From: Apostichopus japonicus
Taxonomy: Eukaryota > Echinodermata > Holothuroidea > Aspidochirotida > Stichopodidae
DNA: 64,000 nucleotides
Assembly (NCBI RefSeq): GCF_037975245.1
Contig: NC_092564.1
Location: forward strand, 8,961,984-9,025,983
Reading direction: 5' to 3'
Shown here piece by piece: positions 40,037 through 50,039 of this stretch. Under the pieces are notes generated by a model, which saw only the letters and a program-made list of their open reading frames with translations, was not told the DNA's origin and did no database searches. Position numbers and translations under genes: made by a program. The number at the start of each line of letters is the position of its first letter. Position 1 is the first letter of the stretch.

Positions 40037-40237
40037 TTGCTCATGTCAAAGTGTTCATTCATCGATAATAACTGGAGGCACTAGCCTTGGTTCTCAACCT
40101 TCGTATCGAGGATTACACTTGATGATAATGCTGAATACTTTACTAGTACCACATGTGATAACTGGTTGGCTTTACAATGGTACTAGTAGTACGCCAAAAA
40201 TTCCCTCTGCTCCAAACTGGCTATTGACCTGTTGACT

Positions 40238-40480
40238 TCACTTAGTCAGATTGTTACATTTGAGAAATATTAAATTTGATAGCATTTTGTCCCTCAATCT
40301 AGCACGATGTGGCCTCATGATTATGCCACCATGACTGAAAACTTGTTCCACTGGAGAACTGGAAGCCGGAACACATAGCACCCTCATGGCAACAGGAAAA
40401 AGCTTGTTGAATATTGTCCTGCTTATGGGCACTTCTTTTTGATGTCGAACTTTCATAGTTTTTATAACAAAATGACACAA
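40238..40480 (-). pseudogene. hAT transposase C-terminal dimerisation domain (hATC) fragment
   Basis: An 80-residue minus frame ends in a normal stop. It contains the hATC signature PASSSPVEQVFSHGGIIMRPHRARL followed by LSNLIFLKCN, split here for reading: PASSSPVEQVFS, then GGIIMRPHRARL. In hAT transposases this block mediates dimerisation near the C-terminus. The upstream BED finger and catalytic RNase H-like parts (normally some 500 residues more) are not found within the 1.1-kb element, so this is a remnant of an internally deleted copy. Confidence 0.8.
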
Positions 40481-40789
40481 CTTTTGGTACAGACGACATG
40501 ATGAGTGACTGCTGTTAGCCTGTTATACAACTAGTACTTCAGTAGTAGGTTAGCGACAGGGTGACCAGCTACACTTGCCAGGAAAGTGCTAGATTTTTAT
40601 TTGCTCCCTTTACGATTGGTGTTACTCTGGTTTTCACAGTATACACGGGATGGAATAGAACACAGCGTACTTCTAGTCCGACATGTACGATACAGATCTT
40701 CAGTTTCGGCCAGAAATAGCGAAATGATTGTGAGCCAGATTAAAACAATTTGTTTCGAACGAATGATTTTTAATGTCGACAAGTCAAAT

Positions 40790-40916
40790 TTGTACAAGTC
40801 TGTCACAAGTCATTTTTCTGCAAGTCAAGTCAAGTCACAAGTCATTCATTTTTCAAAACCGTCAAGTCAAGTCACGAGTAAAAAAAAAGGTGACTCGAGT
40901 CGACTCGAGTCACAAG
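40790..40916. repeat. CAAGTCAAGTCACAAGTCA subterminal repeats, right block
   Basis: Same words as the left block, ending in a GACTCGAGTC palindromic doublet (about 40892-40911) next to the right inverted end. Confidence 0.75.
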
Positions 40917-40978
40917 TCAACAACTCTTGTAATATCAGGTGTCTGTGTAAAATTAATTGTGACATGCTTTTGCTTTAG

Positions 40979-42830
40979 CTAGGGTTTGCAGTAGCAGAAC
41001 GAATCGCGCAAACAGTTCTCACAATCCCGCATAAAATTTGAAGCAGTGCTGGAGGGTCGCGCACAATCACCAGGAACTTCCCGAACAGGCACTGGCAAAT
41101 TACAGCCTCCACAAAGCAATTTCAGTACCAGCGACGATAACCTAAAATCTCCACAAATCTCAGACCACATGGTAGCCTAACTTCACACTAAGTCAACATG
41201 GAAATCTAACCTAGCCATCTGTTTATTCGTTCAAGTTGTGTCGCAAATAAAAAATAAAAATATCCATGAGAAACTGCAAACTTTGACCAACCACATATTA
41301 GCCTAACAACCACACTAAATCAATGGAAAATGTAGCCTAACCATCGGTTTGCCCAAAAAAAACAATAAAAACTGCGTAGCTTTGTTTACAACTTTCAATT
41401 TGCTGGAAATCGGCATTTGTTTGGAAGGTATGTGCTATGTCTTAAAGAGGGAATGTTATATTTTACATAAAATTACATGATTTAAGGACTAGGGCACCTT
41501 CAGCAGAAGTAAACCTGTGTTTTCTATTTAAGTTGATGGGTTACTGGTCGTCATATATTCGGTGGCTTGACGTTATTTGCTAAGCTATCGCAAATTTTGC
41601 GATTAAACTTTTAATGAATTTGGTATACGGTCGCAGCACTACAGTAGGAAGAGGGTAATTGTCCTTTCTTTATCCTGTTGAATGCTTACAACCATTTCCG
41701 TAAACAGCATATTGAAAAGAGCCCCCCTAAACATTAAAAAATCCCTCGTAAATACATTAAGGGGGGGCGTTTTTAACTTTCCGTTTTCCAAAATAACCCC
41801 CCAAAGCCAAATCTAAATTCCTACCCTGGTGCTGGATGTATAGGGCCTATGTTGACTAGTATAGGTTATGTTTAGGCATCAAATGCTCCGTAGTGCAGTA
41901 TATATTTGATGCAATAATTTGTAATTCGATGTTTCTTTTTCTTACAATTTGCAAAGGGCCATTCTTCCCTGCCCATCACCTCCCTTTTCATGTTAACCCT
42001 CTAATCTCCATTTTTTTTAACCTTTCGATGTTTGCTGCAATGCCTTCAAAAATAATTTAATTTCGGCAGAAATGCTGATATGCCTCTAATCCATAGCCGT
42101 CGCATTAAGCCTAACACTAGGTTGTTACATTGTAAACAGGTCTCAGAATACGGTCTAAAATTTTGATCAAATCAATTGTGATCAAGTAAATGTAAATTTT
42201 TCATGTAGCAAAACAATATTTGAGTAGTTTCTGGTTGTTATTATTGCTTTTCATCAATCTGGTAACATTCTACAGTAATTTAAAAAAAGTTACGATGGTA
42301 CAATTTGCTTTTTTAGTTTGATTGGCCTAAGCTTTCATTTTCTAATTGAACTTGAATGGAGTTAAATACTGTAGGTAATGAATAAGGATGTTTAACTTCA
42401 AGTTTGTAACTTTTCTATTTGTTCATAAACGGTATAATAGTGAAAATAAGTACAAAATAATGTTGGAATGTAGGAAATATGTATTTAAATTTTACACTTT
42501 GGTAAAGATTGAAGATGGATGGTTTGTCTGAGAGACTTTTTGAGATGGATATTTTGAGTAACTATTCTTAGCCTATTTCAAGCCATTAACAGGTGACATA
42601 CACGTTGAGGTGGTTAGGCCATTCGCTTAGCACAGTGCTTACTTCGTAGGATGTCATATTTTCGTATTTTGAAATTTGTTTCGCGAAACTCCAGAGGTAA
42701 ATTGGTACATACAAAAGGATACCTAAGAGCCTTCTATTACAATGAAAGCAAAAGGAAACAGGAAAATCACAACAATAATTGTTTCTATAACATACCTGCC
42801 GATTTCGTATTAACGGGATATTTTCTCTTT
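40979..42830. other. Interior of the outer hAT-like element, no gene recognised
   Basis: AT-rich, with a short minus frame (40979-41170) of unknown nature. A direct duplication is visible: 41159-41227 and 41282-41353 share the order ACCACAT, TAGCCTAAC, CACACTAA, TCAA, ATGGAAA, CTAACC, CCATC and GTTT with divergence. Confidence 0.5.
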
Positions 42831-43030
42831 TTCAAATAATCGGAATCGGAATCAGCCCGATTATGAAAAAATAATCGGTAATCAGTATTTTCTGTTAAAG
42901 CATAATCGTTTGAACACTACCATATTCCAAAAGTCCTAGATCCACCCCTGAACACTCAATGAACCACACATTGAAGAAAGTACTTTACCTTTCATGATCT
43001 GTATCAGTCTTCCTTGTCAAGAATGGTATG

Positions 43031-43387
43031 CAGGGGTGTCGGAGCCGGTTCGGCAGGTCCGGCGAACGCCGGACCAATATTCACAGGAAAAAAAAAAATA
43101 GGACTAAGAAAGAAAAATGGCAAAAAATAAAGAACAATTTTCAATAATGATGACGGCAAGTAGGCTAAATGTGACTACTCTGTCATGGCAGGGGTTTATT
43201 TTCAAGCTCGGGAAGTGCCATTTCCTGCAATCTGGGAGGCATTTTTCAAAATTTTCTCCATTATGCTATGCGCCAACCATGGTGGCGCGTAGCGTAGATT
43301 GACCTACCAAACGTACCCCCGGAAATTATGACAGATGGCCACACTCTGATCTACCGTACCAATCCCAAATAGCTTCCGACGCCCCTG
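43031..43387. mobile_element. MITE-like element carrying the shared ~110-bp core
   Basis: Left end CAGGGGTGTCGGAGCC, right end GCTTCCGACGCCCCTG, inverted with mismatches. The flanks share TGGTATG, but on the right this overlaps the terminal TG, so the exact ends are uncertain. The interior contains the window-wide core (TTTCCTGCAATCTGGGAGG ... GCGCCAACCATGGTGGCGCG) on the reverse strand. Confidence 0.6.
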
Positions 43388-44166
43388 GTATGTAGTTCAT
43401 AACATAGAGGGTGGTACCTCACTTCAGTGCAACACAGTCTTTCTCTCTAATATGCATCAAAATGGGCTCAGCTTTTTTCCGCTCGGCTGCTTCTCATTTC
43501 ATAAAATGAAATTAAAAAAAGCAAATTTTTTGCATTTTCTGTTGATAAAAATTTAAGTTTGAACAAGTAACAACTAAGACAATTTCATTTATATACCACA
43601 AGTTTTGCTCATATTTTGCTCATCCTCTATGGATGAACAAAGACACATTCAAATTTTTGCAAACCCAGAGCCATGCAAAGAAGAATTAAAACAGTTTTTT
43701 TATTGGCAGTACATTATCTCTAAATATTATGGTTAAAATGATACAATGATATATTTTATCTGTTACAAATGATAAAGGAATCAGATGGTTGTTCATTTGG
43801 GGATATCTAGACAGACTGACCATAAGAGTAGACCTTGCAAACCTAACCTTATTCCACTTTTGTTACTACTACTTTAATATCTCTCATTCAAATAATGGAC
43901 CACAGTAAGAAAACTATGAAGCCTGTATTTAACACCTAGGCTAGTGCCAAGAAGGAGAATTTGAAACAGTTTCCATGCCTACCACTAACTAATAAAACAA
44001 ATCAGATGACCATGCCACTAATTAAATTATGTTCTGGTCCAACACCGTGCCATTTGACTTGGTTTTATCCCTCAAGAGCTCCTGACGTTGCATTATTTAA
44101 CTTCTCTTAACACTTCAACTATGCCACAGAAGTACAAGTAGATTCGTGTAGTATGCTTAAGCTTAC

Positions 44167-44668
44167 CTCCATCGAAAGTCTCGACATGCTGCAGCTTGTC
44201 CTGCACCCATTTGCATCGCCGAGTAATGTACGAGTTTCTTTTCCCACATATAATGTATTGTACAGGCAATACACCAGAGCTTCTCCTTGGTTGCCTCGAT
44301 CATTTCCGTCGCTTCTTCGTTTCAAATCATATGGGGTCTCCTCTGGTACTATCCGTTTTCTTGCAGCGATGATGCGCTTGCTATCAATGAACCGCCTGTA
44401 GCACGTATCGTGGAACCCCATCATATTATGCTGTTTAACACACGCTTGATCGTAGTGTAGGCCTTCATCGAGTAACCCCAAGTATTGGATTTGTTCGGAA
44501 CTGTCTCCGTCGCTGAAATTAAGCCACTCTTTTAGGGCAGGAAGTAACTTTAGTCCATCGGATATTCGTCAGTGCCTTGACTGCTTCAAAGTTTACACAA
44601 TCAATGTGCATTAAGCACTGTAGATTTTCGTGTGTCGGAGGCTGACTAGCTCCCGTGGGAGCCGCCAT
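44167..44668 (-). pseudogene. Frameshifted exon of an unrecognised metazoan multi-copy gene
   Basis: Starts at ATG 44668 (MAAPTGASQPPTHENLQCLMHIDC...ALTNIRWTK). The frame breaks after RWTK by one base and resumes as LLPALKEWLNFSDGDSSEQ. It then gives GFHDTCYRRFIDSKRI and apparently shifts again near RSDGNDRGNQ to RSSGVLPVQYIICGKRNSYI. It ends at a good GGAG/GTAAGC donor (44166-44165). The Cys/His spacing (GFHDTCYRRF, with CxxH-like residues upstream) recalls repetitive zinc-binding proteins of invertebrate genomes, possibly transposon-derived; that is recollection, not a search. Two frameshifts and no following exon argue for a relic within the mucin intron on the same strand. Sequencing error is an alternative. 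Confidence 0.5.
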
Positions 44669-44898
44669 GTTTGTTGTTTTCTACGAAGAGTTCACTCAGT
44701 ACTCATGACTCATTGGACAATTCATATCACATGATACAGATATCTCACTGGCACACGATAAAAGTATAGTTGGAACTTTCGAGCGGCATTGCAAAACAAT
44801 TGCAGAAACGCACATGGAGAACTTTTGGATCATTAATTCTTCGTTAATTTAAGTATTCAATGCTGTAAAGAAATTTAGTTCCGCAGTTGCTAGAACGA

Positions 44899-45824
44899 CA
44901 GTGGCGGCGGAACCGGGGGGGGGGCTTGGGGGGGGGGGCTCAGCCCCCCAATGAAAAAGTTGAGGGGGCAAATGCATGATAAGCCCCCCCAATATTTACC
45001 AAGGCTCCGAAACGTGCATCTGCCCATTTTTCAATGCATACTTGTCGATCTGTCCGATGCACACGTATACTATATAGGTGTAATAATTTTAGTAAATGCT
45101 GGGGGACCCTCGCGGCCCGTCCCCTGGCTATAGACCACATTGTCATCCCAACCGCGTCTTCACGCCCCGTGAAAAGTGGAAGCAGTGAGTGTGAGTACCG
45201 GTAAGCGCAACACAACTTCGTCCTAGGCCAATGACTTGCCTCATTTTAGGCTACGAGTACACGCAAGGCGTGGAATATGGCTCTATGTTTAAACGCAATC
45301 AATTATTAAACTAACAAAAACACAATATTAGCATTTCACCTGTACTGTATAGGGTATACATGCATTCGTGACAGTGCTTGGTTCATAGAAATTTGTTGGC
45401 AACTGCACATGGTTTTGGAATTACCCATTTGTTGACATTAAGAAATGCTTTCTGTTTTTTTCTTATGACATTTATTTAATTATTGCATTTAATTGCAAGT
45501 ACTAATTTACTACACTCAAAAACGTCTTTGCGAGTACACTACGAGTAATAGCTACTCTCTTAAAACACCATCAAATATACAAATTACAATGTTTTTACAG
45601 ATTTTTACGTGCAATCTGAGAAATTGCAGGCTTGAAACCCATATTTTAGGGCTAGGTATTCGCAGCATAAAACACTCGGGAAGTGCCGTTTCCGGCCATC
45701 TGGGGGTTTGAAAAACCCAAAATTTTCTTGTACGCTCCGCGCCAACCGATGGTGGCTCTCCGCTTAGATAGTCTCCACACATTAGCCCCCCCCCCCCAAT
45801 AATTTTCCCGTTCCGCCGCGCCTG
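44899..45824. mobile_element. hAT-like MITE, 926 bp, with near-perfect 8-bp target duplication
   Basis: Left end CAGTGGCGGCGGAACCGGGG; right end CCCGTTCCGCCGCGCCTG is its inverted match with a few differences. Flanks TAGAACGA (44891-44898) and TAGAGCGA (45825-45832) agree at 7 of 8. Long G runs sit just inside the left end and C runs just inside the right end. The shared core lies at 45664-45775 on the reverse strand. No transposase. Confidence 0.75.
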
Positions 45825-46210
45825 TAGAGCGAATTTCGACCTTCAGCTGATGGCCTACAATCAGTCACTTAATTTATGATAAATTAGAATTTAATAAAGG
45901 GGGAACGTGCTCTCGCCTCCCCTACCCACCCCATCCCCACCACAACCACACACACACATACACACATGATCAGGGCCGAAATAGCGATGGAAATAATCGG
46001 CAAAAGAAAAATTGATAGCTATGATATAATATACCCTATGGGCTATTTCTGTTATAAAACGGTGCGATTTGCTTCTCATTATATGATTTATGCCTTTATA
46101 ATGTCATATCGCCGAAAGGACCAGCTCGGCCGAGTAGTTGAGTCTCGTTCTTGTAATTTCTAGTTTATATTTGCGTGGTGCCTTCAAATTTTGACATGCT
46201 CTACATTGAG

Positions 46211-46245
46211 CAGGGAGCTGCTACTCTAACAGTAGCAGCTCCCTG
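46211..46245. repeat. Perfect 15-bp stem hairpin
   Basis: CAGGGAGCTGCTACT (46211-46225), loop CTAAC, then AGTAGCAGCTCCCTG (46231-46245). Confidence 0.9.
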
Positions 46246-46361
46246 AGTACTGACAGGTTGGCTTATAGGCCTATAAAAATCCGGATCAACCAAAGTTTAC
46301 CGACAAAAACATTCACTGACTCAACTTCACGTTCATGATCAACAATCATTGTTTAAAATTT

Positions 46362-46402
46362 TGTGTGGCAGTTCTTTTTAAATTAAAAAGAACTGCCACA
46401 CA
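46362..46402. repeat. Perfect 19-bp stem hairpin
   Basis: TGTGTGGCAGTTCTTTTTA (46362-46380) and its exact reverse complement at 46384-46402 with a 3-nt loop. It lies 117 bp from the 46211-46245 hairpin. Confidence 0.9.
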
Positions 46403-47486
46403 CTATTTACGAATATGTATTGCTCGACTGGCAAATTTGCCAGCAAGATGTATACGAAATGCGTGTGTATAACTGTTACCACTTTGGATGATGCTGAGCT
46501 GATATCATCAACTTTCGGGCAATTCCTCTTCCACCTCCCCTAAACATATATGAACGCACCAGAAATTCAAGTTTGAGTCTGTGCTTACAGTATTTAACAT
46601 TAACTCATTACTAAGAGATTCATCCGTTGACATCGTAAGCGGATAATCTCATAAAAAATCAACCACCCTACTGTTTAGCAAATAACTTAATGATAAACTA
46701 GTACGCTTTATGTAAATCTATAATCCCGCGTCGCTGAATGGTGACAAGTTGTGACTGTACATTTGATGTGGTAATGTCCCGAACGACGCAGAAAGGTGTT
46801 GTTTCTAATTGAGAAAGTTAACGATTATTTGTGTCTGTAACATCAGGACAATCTGTTGACAGCTGAGATTTGGCTAGCTACTTGCTCGTTGTTTATCGTT
46901 GGCATATATTGTAAGTAGGAATACGATATACAAACTAGAAACACTGCATTTGCACTGACTGCAAATATTGTCAAAGTCCTTCTTTATCCAATCAATTAGT
47001 CTGTAAAGCCAAAACGACCGAAAAGTGTAATCAACCTGCATAGGTATGAACACTTGATGATCAAAACCTTCATGATATCAACTTGTACTTCGAATACGTT
47101 ATAGCACATAATCAATACGGTCTGTTCATATTCGTGACTTATGAAGGCTCAGGATTTGTGAGATTTACCCATCTAACCGACTAAAGGTGTTAGTCCACTT
47201 AGTCAGTATATTAGTCATCGTATTTCTTTTTTCTTTTGTCATTGCTCATATCAGTTGAGCGGTAAAAAACGGGCACAGGTGCATGGGACCAGGGTGAGAT
47301 ATAGAGGGTAGTAAAACTTTTGCACTACCCCCCCCCCCCCCCTTCGTCCATAATGGTAAAGTCAATAGAGGTACCGCTGAGGGCGAATTATTTGATTCAA
47401 ATGTTGCAAAGCATATTATATAGAGAACAGCTTTGAGTGAAAATGCCAACATTATCCCGGGAATCCCACCAATTGTCTGCATACCT

Positions 47487-47519
47487 GCATACATACATAC
47501 ATACATACATACATACACA
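47487..47519. repeat. (ACAT)n microsatellite
   Basis: About eight ACAT tetranucleotides followed by imperfect ACAC/GCATAC copies to about 47560. Confidence 0.9.
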
Positions 47520-48048
47520 CGCATACGCACACCCATATCGCAAACACACATACATACAGCTTCTTTGTTCTTCCTTTTTTACTAAAACATCCACATCACG
47601 ACCAAGAGATGACAAGGTTTTCCTGCTATTACAGTATCAGTCAATTTGACATCCTTTATCATGTAATTACACGACTCTAGCTAACATAAAATTATTACCT
47701 TCGTGTTGTCTTTGTTTGTTCATAGATGTATTAAGGATAAAAGGATTTGTAAAGCAACAAATGTCGTTTTCAACCAACTGCAAATTTGTGCACAGAGAGG
47801 TATATACGTTTCATGCAAATAAATACGTATTTCAGAAAGAAATATTTATTTCAATCGGCAAATGTACAGTCTATTTATTTGGAATTAGTTGAATAACCGC
47901 AAAAGACCGATAGAAATCATATTTGTTGTACGATTAACACGTTCTTTCTGCCTTTCGTTTCTCAAATTGCGTTGAATTAAGGAAACCATCCCCATTCATT
48001 TTACATGATCACGTCGTTCGTTTTAGAGAACCAGGCTAATTGCATGGT

Positions 48049-48290
48049 AGGGGCGTAGCCAGGTTTTTGTTGTGTGTGTGTGGGGGCGTGTGTGCGTGTG
48101 GGTGTGAGCGGGAGGGGGGGGGGGGAGGGCGAAGTCAAATTTCTGTCCCCATTTTCAGGCACATAGCGGTGGATCGCCGTCCTGTGGGAGGGGTACAAGG
48201 GGAAGGGGTGTCCCACTTTTTCCGATAAGGGCTTAGATGCAAAATGGTGCTATCATTTCCATGTTTTTTAAATACATTCGTGTACTAAAA
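48049..48290. mobile_element. Fragment of a MITE related to the 53648-54026 element
   Basis: Starts AGGGGCGTAGCCAGG. It contains a G run, GTGGGAGGGGTACAAGGGGA and CTTAGATGCAAAATGGTGC, the last resembling CTTAGATGCAATTTGGTGC in the 53.6-kb element. No matching right end was found, so the boundary is approximate. Confidence 0.45.
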
Positions 48291-48460
48291 ATTTTCCTTT
48301 CTTGGGGTACAAAAAGTTCACCAATTTTGGGAAAACAATGAAAAAATAATTTGATAGCCTGCGCGGTTAAAATCCATTCGGTTGTATGATATATTGAAAA
48401 TATATATATTTATGTGAATACAAATATATGGCACCACAGAGAAACACTGCAACCGCGCGC

Positions 48461-48706
48461 GTAGCGCACGTTCATTACATTCTCTCTAATAGATGACACC
48501 CCCATCATCGGCCCCATGCCCTAGGTTCGAACTTTAGATTTTTTTTTGGGGGGGGGGAGTTACCGTTCATTACATTCTATTTCGCGGCTGACCCCCACCC
48601 TCACCCTGCACGTAGCGCACATTTTCTTGAGGTGACTTTTCATTACATTCTCTTTAGTAGTTGACACCCCCCCCATAATCGACCCCATCCCCAGGTTTAG
48701 ATTTTA
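48461..48706. repeat. Direct duplication (about 145 bp apart) with CGTAGCGCAC
   Basis: Two diverged copies (48461-48540 and 48611-48706) share CGTAGCGCAC, TTCATTACATTCTCT, TGACACCCCC, ATCGGCCCCAT/ATCGACCCCAT and AGGTT..AGATTT. A G run separates them. Confidence 0.75.
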
Positions 48707-48737
48707 TTTCTCCTTTGATTTTTTTTTATTATTCTTG

Positions 48738-48850
48738 TGATTACATTTACTTTATGTGATCACGTTCGTTGTATGTGATTTAAACTCATTTTATGTGATG
48801 AGGTTCATTATACGACATCACTTGGATTTATATGTGACCAAGTTGATATT
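48738..48850. repeat. Degenerate ~20-bp minisatellite (TTATGTGATnACnTTCATT-like)
   Basis: Four to five imperfect copies of TATGTGAT followed by A/T-rich CATT words between 48738 and 48850. Confidence 0.55.
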
Positions 48851-49773
48851 AAACGATCAACATCATTTTGATGGATATATTTTAAATTATTCGCGATGGA
48901 TAAGTAATATATACTCTCATCATCCACATATTAGTTTTCTCTCCTTACAGCGTATATTGTAAAGTAATATCTAATACAACTTGAGAGAATTCTAGATGCA
49001 AAATTTCAATCTAAAACACGATTGAAATTACTAAATGACACAATTAACAGTGCAGTAAGTATATGCATCGGGAATCAATATCTTAAATGCCCTGATCACT
49101 AATTAAGGATCCCATCAACCCAATCACTAAATTTCAAAGTCCTATATCAACATTCAGACTTCTTCGTCTGAAGGTCGTGTCTAAACGCGTAACGAAACTA
49201 GTGACCAATCGAGTCAAATTTAAATTTCGGAATTTGAATTTCCCAACAAAGAAAATGGAAAATAAGATAGTGACCTACATTTGAGAGTATTTGTGCAAAA
49301 TAAATCCAAATGTAACAAGACAACCATTGTCATGGGTTTCGTCATGACATGGACGATAGCCCTGGTTCAGGATGAATTATTAGAATCGGTGAGTCTACTC
49401 ACATCTCTGTCAGAAAGTATCGTAGAATGACCGGTTAAGGAATATATAGTCTAGTGTATTCAGTATTCAATACTAATTCTCAATCCTGAAACCTTTAATA
49501 CTGTAGAAACCTTTTACTCAATAAATTTAACACAGCTTGATCAAAGTTGGGAATAGAAAACAATATACAATCATTAAACCTCCAAAGTATGTATTTCATT
49601 CTATGATTGTACTTAGGTTAATATGTTTGTTTCCCCGTATAGGAAAGTTATACATTCCGCTTTAGAGAGTAATCAACTAACTTTAAAAAAACAAGATACA
49701 GAGTGAAATACAGGTCCTCTAAAAGTTGCCAGATAAATTGTTCAATCATGTGTAACGAATTTTATTCTTGAGT
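48851..49773. other. Intronic sequence, no gene recognised
   Basis: AT-rich. A short hairpin TTCAGAC...GTCTGAA is present near 49153-49171. Confidence 0.45.
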
Positions 49774-50030
49774 GGAGTGTTAGCTCAGTGGTTAACGCCG
49801 GTACCTTTCAATCATAAGGTCCCCGGTTCGAGTCACTCCCAGATTAATGTATGTCGTCCAGTTACAGAGTTGTTGACAATTAACAATAACTAATCATTGA
49901 CGTTAAATATGAATGTAAGAGACTGACTTCTGTCAGCTTGCGGCTTCGATAAGCCAATGAGGCTTCTTCGCGAGTTCCTGCTTGCAGGAGGATCTAATAT
50001 ACATACATTCTTACAGATATAAACTTGGAG
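49774..50030 (+). mobile_element. tRNA-derived SINE-like element
   Basis: The head looks like a tRNA: box A TAGCTCAGTGG (49781-49791) and box B GGTTCGAGTCA (49825-49835) at correct spacing, with a start GGAGTG and a CACTCC partner. The T-arm 3' stem is missing and the anticodon loop is 8 nt, so it is not a functional tRNA. A conserved-looking tail follows (GCTTGCGGCTTCGATAAGCC, then GAGTTCCTGCTTGCAGGAGG) and ends near ATACATACATTC. The end is approximate. Pol III promoter boxes suggest SINE origin. Confidence 0.65.
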
Positions 50031-50039
50031 TTCATAAGT

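Larger units (their letters stand above)
39837..40929. mobile_element. Second hAT-like element nested in the first (1.1 kb, internally deleted)
   Basis: Inverted ends AGAGTTGTTGAC (39838-39849) and GTCAACAACTCT (40916-40927). If the ends are read as CAGAGTTG... and ...CAACTCTTG, both flanks share TAATATC, a 7-bp or imperfect 8-bp target duplication. CAAGTCAAGTCACAAGTCA-type subterminal repeats occur at both ends, and a hAT C-terminal transposase fragment lies inside. It sits wholly inside the 39338-42919 element, so it inserted later. Confidence 0.65.
39338..42919. mobile_element. hAT-like DNA transposon, 3.6 kb, with 8-bp target duplication
   Basis: Terminal inverted repeats TAGTTTTCAAAC (39338-39349) and GTTTGAACACTA (42908-42919) match at 11 of 12 positions. 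The element is flanked by the exact 8-bp direct repeat CCATATTC (39330-39337 and 42920-42927), the target-site length of hAT elements. Both subterminal regions carry AATCGGAATC-type repeats (39365-39385, 42844-42864) and a CGATTAT...ATAATCG mini-hairpin (39379-39395, 42858-42877). No intact transposase; probably non-autonomous or decayed. Confidence 0.75.
45833..47480. other. Intronic sequence with hairpins, no gene recognised
   Basis: AT-rich intron. The features noted are the two hairpins at 46211-46245 and 46362-46402 and a poly-C run at about 47328-47342. Confidence 0.5.

Noticed and set aside
49150-49200. Hairpin and GTCGTGTCTAAACGCGTAACGAAAC resembling ends of some retroelements or a ribozyme
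   Set aside because: The CTGATGA core of a hammerhead is missing and no element structure was found around it.
49774-49845. Functional tRNA gene
   Set aside because: The T-arm 3' stem is missing, the anticodon loop is 8 nt, and the sequence continues into a SINE-like tail.
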